Below, piece after piece: positions 59,416 to 64,000 of a stretch of 64,000 bases of DNA (position 1 is the first letter of the stretch; every line of letters begins with the position of its first letter). This DNA is from Microvirga sp. BSC39 (GTDB lineage: Bacteria > Pseudomonadota > Alphaproteobacteria > Rhizobiales > Beijerinckiaceae). Where the stretch lies: positions 171,484 to 235,483 of the forward strand of contig NZ_JPUG01000076.1 in the NCBI RefSeq assembly GCF_000739015.1. The letters run 5' to 3'. A model generated the notes under the pieces. That model was not told the origin of the DNA. It saw only the letters and a program-made list of their open reading frames with translations, and searched no databases. The position numbers and the translations under genes were made by a program.

Positions 59416-60300
59416 ATGATGAAGCGTACCCTTCTCATCGCTGCGGCCGTTCTCGGCCTCTCCGCTCCGGCCTTCGCTGCCGGCGAGACTCCGGTCCCGC
59501 CGCAGCTCAAGTGGAGCTTCCAGGGACCGTTCGGCACTTTCGACCGGGCTCAGCTCCAGCGCGGCTTCAAGGTCTACCGGGAGGTTTGCGCCTCCTGCCA
59601 CGGCCTGAGCTATGTCGCGTTCCGCAACCTGTCGCAGCCCGGCGGTCCGGAGTTCTCCGAAGGCCAGGTCCGCGCCCTGGCGGCCGAGTACAAGATCCAG
59701 GATGGCCCGAACGAGGCCGGCGACATGTTCGAGCGTCCCGGCCGTGCGGCCGACCGCTTCCCGTCGCCGTTCCCGAACGAGAACGCGGCGGCTGCAGCCA
59801 ACGGCGGCAAGGCTCCTCCGGACCTGTCCCTGATGGCCAAGGCCCGCACCTACGAGCGCGGCTTCCCCTGGTGGATCACGGACATCTTCCGCCAGTATTC
59901 GGAGAACGGCGCGGATTACCTCGTGGCGCTGCTCAACGGCTACAAGGAGGCTCCGGCCGGCTTCACGGTGCCTGAAGGCGGTCACTACAACGAGTATTAT
60001 CCGGGCCACGTGATCGCGATGCCGAAGCCGCTCAGCGACGGACAGGTCGAGTACCCGAAGAACGAGGCCGGCCAGCCTCAGGCCCCGGAGACCGTCGACC
60101 AGTACGCCCGTGACCTGACGGCCTTCCTCACCTGGACGGCGGAGCCCCACCTCGAGGCCCGCAAGCGCCTCGGCTTCCAGGTCATGCTGTTCCTGATCGT
60201 GCTCGCAGGCCTGCTCTACTTCACCAAGAAGAAGATCTGGGCCCGGGTGGGCGGCGAGGTCGAAGGCCACGCCACACCCCCGATGACGCACAACCCTTAA
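59416..60300 (+). CDS. petC: Cytochrome c1 of the bc1 complex
   Basis: 294 aa, ATG 59416 (GAGGAAA upstream). Signal peptide MMKRTLLIAAAVLGLSAPAFA, heme-binding C58-A-S-C61-H62, axial Met202 (VIAMPKPL), and a C-terminal membrane anchor (VMLFLIVLAGLLYFTKKKIWARVG). Accepts electrons from Rieske and passes them to soluble cytochrome c. Followed by a strong terminator. Confidence 0.97.
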   Translation: MMKRTLLIAAAVLGLSAPAFAAGETPVPPQLKWSFQGPFGTFDRAQLQRGFKVYREVCASCHGLSYVAFRNLSQPGGPEFSEGQVRALAAEYKIQDGPNEAGDMFERPGRAADRFPSPFPNENAAAAANGGKAPPDLSLMAKARTYERGFPWWITDIFRQYSENGADYLVALLNGYKEAPAGFTVPEGGHYNEYYPGHVIAMPKPLSDGQVEYPKNEAGQPQAPETVDQYARDLTAFLTWTAEPHLEARKRLGFQVMLFLIVLAGLLYFTKKKIWARVGGEVEGHATPPMTHNP

Positions 60301-60312
60301 GAACCAACGATG

Positions 60313-60345
60313 AAGGCCCCGGCTTCCGGGGCCTTTTTCTTTTTG
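60313..60345 (+). terminator. Rho-independent terminator of petABC
   Basis: AAGGCCCCGG / CCGGGGCCTT stem with a CTT loop (60313-60335) and a T-rich tail TTTCTTTTTGG. Confidence 0.95.
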
Positions 60346-60382
60346 GGTGACACGTCCTCGGAGCGGCCCTATCTCGGTGCCC

Positions 60383-60997
60383 ATGCTGCAGACGATCGCC
60401 GACAACATCTGGGCGCTGCCCTGCCTCGCCTATCATGTTCAGCCGAGCCTTGAGCCCGAGACCCGCAACGCCTTCGAGGAGTTGCAGCGGGAAATCGCCA
60501 GGTGGTGGCCGGAACCGTTGCATGTGGGACCCAAGCACGGTCTGCATGTCACCATTTATCCCCTGGTTCCGGTGAAGGGGGCCTTCGACAAGGACGCCTA
60601 CTGGCAGCGCATCGCCCGACAAAGCCAGGGCCTCCTGGAGGATCTCTGTGCCGGTCATCAGCCCTTGGAGCTGCGCTTCGCCCGGCTCAAGGTCACCGAC
60701 ACCGCCATCATCGCCACCGCGACGGAGGAAACCGGCCTGATCGGCGCCATTCGGGATCGGATCGTCAGAGATATCCCTCCGCCGCCCGGCCATGGGCCGA
60801 TCATCTACGATCTAATCCACTCGACCCTGGCACGCTACCCGACGAGAGCCTCCATTCCGGACGACGTGGTCGGCCGGATCGAGAGCCTGCCTGTCTCCAT
60901 CGCGGCGCCGGTGAGCCACATCAGGCTTGTTCGCGAGACGCTTTTCCCCTGTCTCATGACCGACGAGATCGCTTCGATCCCGTTGATCGGGCGGTGA
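60383..60997 (+). CDS. 2H phosphoesterase superfamily protein (DUF1045/2'-5' RNA ligase-like)
   Basis: 204 aa. ATG 60383 chosen over GTG 60347, which sits in the petABC terminator tail. Two H-x-T/S motifs define the fold: GLHVTIYPL near residue 62 and LIHSTLARY near 150. Likely cyclic phosphodiesterase or RNA ligase-like activity; family substrate not known. Single gene before mtnP, 66 bases apart. Confidence 0.78.
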   Translation: MLQTIADNIWALPCLAYHVQPSLEPETRNAFEELQREIARWWPEPLHVGPKHGLHVTIYPLVPVKGAFDKDAYWQRIARQSQGLLEDLCAGHQPLELRFARLKVTDTAIIATATEETGLIGAIRDRIVRDIPPPPGHGPIIYDLIHSTLARYPTRASIPDDVVGRIESLPVSIAAPVSHIRLVRETLFPCLMTDEIASIPLIGR

Positions 60998-61063
60998 GGC
61001 TTGGGATGCGGCTCATCCTCGGCTATGACAGGACCGTAACAGCCCCTGGCACACGAGGACGAG

Positions 61064-61948
61064 ATGACGAAGGCGGTTCTGGGCATCATCGGTGGATCGG
61101 GAGTCTATGATCTGCCGGGCCTTGAGGACATGCGAGAGGAGCGCATCAACTCTCCCTGGGGCGATCCCTCCGACGTGCTGCGCATCGGCCGCATCGGCGA
61201 GACGACGATTGCGTTCCTTCCTCGCCACGGACGAGGCCACCGCCTGTCGCCTTCCGACATCAACTACCGGGCCAATATCGACGTGATGAAGCGCGCCGGC
61301 GTCACCGATCTGATCTCGGTCTCCGCCGTCGGCTCGTTCAAGGACGAGTACTGCCCAGGCTTCTTCGTGCTGGTGGACCAGTACGTGGACCGCACCCACA
61401 AGCGCGAGAACTCCTTCTTCGGCCAGGGATGCGTGGTCCATGTGCCCATGGCCCACCCGGTCGGCCCTCTGCTGCGGCAGCGGATCGCCGATGCAGCGCT
61501 GCCCGAGGACATCTCGTTTGCGCTTGGTGGCACCCTCGTGTGCATCGAGGGTCCGCAATTCTCCACCTATGCCGAGTCCATCACCTACAAGGGGCTCGGC
61601 TATGACGTGATCGGCATGACGGCCATGCCGGAGGCCAAGCTCGCCCGGGAGGCCGAGATCACCTATGCGACCATCGCCATGGTGACCGATTACGATTGCT
61701 GGCACCCGGAGCACGACAACGTGGATGTCGCCTCCGTGGTCGCGGTGGCGCAGCAGAACGCCGCCAAAGTCGCGCGCCTCGTCGCCCGCGTCGCCCGCGA
61801 CTTCCCGTCCGAGCACGAGCTATGCCCCGCAGGATCCGACCGGGCGCTCGACGGCGCCATCATGACGGCGCCCTCCGCCCGCGATCCGGAGCTGCTGAAA
61901 AAGTTGGATGCGGTGGCGGGCCGGGTGTTAAACCCTTCAAAAGCGTGA
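61064..61948 (+). CDS. mtnP: S-methyl-5'-thioadenosine phosphorylase
   Basis: 294 aa, ATG 61064. Splits methylthioadenosine to adenine and methylthioribose-1-phosphate. GIIGGSGVYDLPGLEDM, PRHGRGHRLSPSDINYRANI, SVSAVGSFKDEYCPG, VCIEGPQFSTYAES and GMTAMPEAKLAREAEI all fit the MTAP subgroup. Adenine produced is the substrate of the next gene, apt. Confidence 0.95.
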   Translation: MTKAVLGIIGGSGVYDLPGLEDMREERINSPWGDPSDVLRIGRIGETTIAFLPRHGRGHRLSPSDINYRANIDVMKRAGVTDLISVSAVGSFKDEYCPGFFVLVDQYVDRTHKRENSFFGQGCVVHVPMAHPVGPLLRQRIADAALPEDISFALGGTLVCIEGPQFSTYAESITYKGLGYDVIGMTAMPEAKLAREAEITYATIAMVTDYDCWHPEHDNVDVASVVAVAQQNAAKVARLVARVARDFPSEHELCPAGSDRALDGAIMTAPSARDPELLKKLDAVAGRVLNPSKA

Positions 61949-61990
61949 TCACGGACCTATCGTCGTCAACACCCAGGCAGGCTTGAATCC

Positions 61991-62536
61991 ATGGACCAGC
62001 GTCTCCTCACCGACCTGAAGGCCGCGATCCGCTCGATCCCGGATTATCCGAAGCCGGGCATCGTCTTCCGGGACATCACGACCCTGCTGGGCGACGCGCG
62101 GGCCTTCCGGCGTTCGGTGGACGAACTCGTCCATCCCTTCGCGGGCGGTCGCGTCGACAAGGTGGCGGGCATCGAGGCGCGGGGCTTCATCCTGGGCGGA
62201 GCCATCGCCCACCAGCTCTCGTCCGGCTTCGTGCCGATCCGCAAGAAGGGCAAGCTGCCCCACGAGACCGTGCGGATCGCCTATTCGCTTGAATACGGCG
62301 TCGACGAGATGGAGATCCACACGGACGCCATCGGCCAGGACGAGAGGGTGATCCTCGTGGACGACCTCATCGCCACCGGCGGCACGGCGGTGGCCGCCAC
62401 CCAGCTCCTGCGCCAGATGGGCGCCAACATCGTGGCCGCCTGCTTCATCATCGACCTGCCCGATCTCGGCGGCGCGAAGAAGCTGCGAGACCTCGGCGTC
62501 GAGGTGCGCAGCCTCGTAAGCTTCGAGGGGCATTAG
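61991..62536 (+). CDS. apt: Adenine phosphoribosyltransferase
   Basis: 181 aa, ATG 61991. Converts adenine plus PRPP to AMP. IRSIPDYPKPGIVFRDITTLL at the N-terminus, GIEARGFILGGAIAHQL, and the PRPP motif VILVDDLIATGGTAVAA. Functions with mtnP in adenine salvage from methylthioadenosine. An IS element is inserted 27 bases beyond its stop. Confidence 0.96.
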   Translation: MDQRLLTDLKAAIRSIPDYPKPGIVFRDITTLLGDARAFRRSVDELVHPFAGGRVDKVAGIEARGFILGGAIAHQLSSGFVPIRKKGKLPHETVRIAYSLEYGVDEMEIHTDAIGQDERVILVDDLIATGGTAVAATQLLRQMGANIVAACFIIDLPDLGGAKKLRDLGVEVRSLVSFEGH

Positions 62537-62563
62537 TTCGACGGTGTCATCCTCGCCTTCTAG

Positions 62564-63994
62564 CACTACTTTGGCACTTTTATCAGTGAGCCGAGGGTAA
62601 AGCGGGCCCGACAGAACGGACATCGCAGGCGCATGGCGTGTGCCAGATGGTCAAGCAGCAGGCGCCGGATGGCCGGTAAGCTGGGTTGCGGCGGTGGTCC
62701 GCCGGCTTTTCTTTTTTCCCCCTGTGGCTGCCCGCAGGCGTAGATGCTGCAGGAACAAATAGGCGATGAGCGTCAGCAGCGCATGTCGATGCAAGCCGCG
62801 CCATGAGCGGCCCTCGAAGTGGTCAAGCCCAAGCTCCTCTTTCAACTGCTGATGCGCCTGCTCGCACACCCAGCGCGCCTTGATCAGGGACGCCAATTGC
62901 TTCAATGGCGTGTCGGGCGGCAGGTTGGACAGGTAGTACTTGCGCTCCCCCGACGAGCGATGCTCACCCACCAACCACACCTCGTCGCCGGGCAGGTGCT
63001 GGGCGGCATGCCCGCGCAACTGAACCGCCGGTCCATCAGCCACCCGCACACGCGTGGCGGCAAACCTCGCCCGCAGCGGCCCCTTGGTGCCGCGCCGCCA
63101 GGTGACCTGGCGCCATGACACCTTAGCCAGCATGGCCTCGGCCGAAACCGCTTCGACATCCGGAACCAGCGTCTTGCGGGGTCGTCCGCGCGTGGTGGTG
63201 GAGGCCACCATCTGCACATCGGCCGGATAAACCTTCTGAATGCGCACGGTGCCTACTGCCCAGAGCAACCCAAGAGCCGTGAGCGCCTGCCGGAAGGGCG
63301 CGCTGATGCCGTAGCCGGCATCAGCCAGCACCGCCCCGAAGCTCACGCCAGCCTGCATGACACGCTGGAGCTCAGTGAGTGCGATCTGCGGCTTCGAGCA
63401 CTCCGTCCAGAAGGGCTCGGGCACACCGGCGCGCAGCAGGCGATCGGGATCGTTGACCCAGGTGTCAGGCAAGAACAGGCGCAAGGCGACGGGGATCGGC
63501 ACCTCATCCTTGGCAAGCGTGAGGGAAACCAGCACTTGGCAGTTCGCCTTCTTGCCCACCGCCCCGGCATATTGCGGACCAACACCCACCGAGTGGGTGC
63601 CCTTCTTGAGCAGGGCGGTGTCATCGATCACCAGGACGGCGTCAGGCCCGCCGACAAGCCGATTGGCCTGCGCCAGCAGTTCGGACTCCAGCGGAGCCTC
63701 ATCCCACGGCCCCACAGACACGAAGTGATGCAGCTGGTCGTAGCCGACAGGAGCAAGCCGAGCCGCGATGGGCTGCAGGCTTTTGCGCTCACCCGGTCCA
63801 ATCAGCCCAGCCACATAGAGCGGACACATGCGCCGGCGGGCTGGATGATGCAGGTGGGTGAGGAAGGGTTCAAGCCAGGATTGAAGTTCGTGCTCCCACG
63901 CCACTGAGGTGCTCATGACGACCTCCCGCGCAAAATCCTTCAGCGAGAAAAGTCGATGGGGTTCGCCCGGTTCCTCTTACCTGCCAAAGTAGTG
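62564..63994. mobile_element. IS701-family insertion sequence, complete
   Basis: 1431 bp bounded by 13-bp perfect terminal inverted repeats CACTACTTTGGCA (62564-62576) and its complement (63982-63994). The 4-base target duplication CTAG (62560-62563 and 63995-63998) fits the YTAR preference of IS701-type elements. Contains one transposase gene. Intact ends and intact gene indicate a recent insertion. Confidence 0.9.
62651..63916 (-). CDS. IS701-family DDE transposase
   Basis: 421 aa, ATG 63916. Conserved blocks: DAVLVIDDTALLKKGTHSVGVGPQYAGAVGKKANCQV (first catalytic Asp), GAVLADAGYG (second Asp) and RWVCEQAHQQLKEELGLDHFEGRSWRGLHRH (Glu). No frameshift or internal stop, so probably active. 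Lys/Arg-rich C-terminus (GGKKKSRRTT). Transcribed toward apt. Confidence 0.94.
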   Translation of the reverse strand: MSTSVAWEHELQSWLEPFLTHLHHPARRRMCPLYVAGLIGPGERKSLQPIAARLAPVGYDQLHHFVSVGPWDEAPLESELLAQANRLVGGPDAVLVIDDTALLKKGTHSVGVGPQYAGAVGKKANCQVLVSLTLAKDEVPIPVALRLFLPDTWVNDPDRLLRAGVPEPFWTECSKPQIALTELQRVMQAGVSFGAVLADAGYGISAPFRQALTALGLLWAVGTVRIQKVYPADVQMVASTTTRGRPRKTLVPDVEAVSAEAMLAKVSWRQVTWRRGTKGPLRARFAATRVRVADGPAVQLRGHAAQHLPGDEVWLVGEHRSSGERKYYLSNLPPDTPLKQLASLIKARWVCEQAHQQLKEELGLDHFEGRSWRGLHRHALLTLIAYLFLQHLRLRAATGGKKKSRRTTAATQLTGHPAPAA

Positions 63995-64000
63995 CTAGGC

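Noticed and set aside
1..64000. CRISPR arrays, tRNA, rRNA and prophage genes
   Set aside because: No regularly spaced repeats, cloverleaf genes, rRNA segments or phage structural genes were recognised on reading.

Overview
The window is a stretch of chromosome from a GC-rich alphaproteobacterium, most likely of the order Hyphomicrobiales (Rhizobiales) and plausibly near Methylobacteriaceae/Beijerinckiaceae such as Microvirga. This is inferred from gene content, not from a search: an Irr-type iron box before mbfA, GTTC-N7-GTTC and GGAAC-N16-CGTT promoter elements, a DUF6111 gene, and the runs moxR-DUF58-DUF4159 / DUF1285-nudL-DUF6111-cca and trmL-hemF / petABC-mtnP-apt. No rRNA, tRNA or CRISPR array was seen.

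Region 1 (1-15.8 kb) is the most unusual. It is the 3' part of an alginate-type exopolysaccharide operon: a GDP-mannose-forming enzyme (manC, cut by the window edge), a 1246-residue secreted protein whose C-terminal third is an AlgG-like mannuronan C5-epimerase fused to a long helical-repeat scaffold, an AlgL-like PL5 lyase with all catalytic residues, and three consecutive secreted Sel1-repeat proteins. Two paralogous LuxR-type regulators with degenerate receiver domains follow, in AT-rich palindromic intergenic DNA.

Region 2 (15.8-35.3 kb) is mainly metabolic: a liv-type ABC transporter with a GMC oxidoreductase, an aldehyde dehydrogenase, a HAD phosphatase, glycerate kinase, an orphan histidine kinase, a CsbD-like stress protein, the mrp-mobA-tusA operon, a PPOX-fold stress protein, pncB, pxpA, a haloacetate (fluoroacetate-type) dehalogenase, an M15-like peptidase and a DUF4112 gene pair.

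Region 3 (35.3-45.2 kb) holds a polar amino-acid ABC transporter with two tandem binding-protein paralogs that share a nearly identical 195-bp tract, a fumarylacetoacetase-family enzyme, a DUF4142 protein split by a duplicated glycine zipper, an mbfA iron exporter under an Irr box with a phosphoesterase, a Nudix hydrolase and a GNAT acetyltransferase.

Region 4 (45.2-64 kb) is conserved housekeeping DNA: the moxR/DUF58/DUF4159/GATase-like operon, divergent DUF1285-nudL-DUF6111-cca, hemF-trmL, petABC (cytochrome bc1), a 2H phosphoesterase, mtnP and apt. It is interrupted by a repeat-rich intergenic segment (55.1-55.9 kb) with an SOS-type promoter of unknown target, and it ends in an intact IS701-like insertion sequence just after apt.

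Three genes (the csbD-like, PPOX and DUF4142 genes) carry candidate EcfG general-stress promoters. All domain calls were made by reading the sequence; none was checked against a database.
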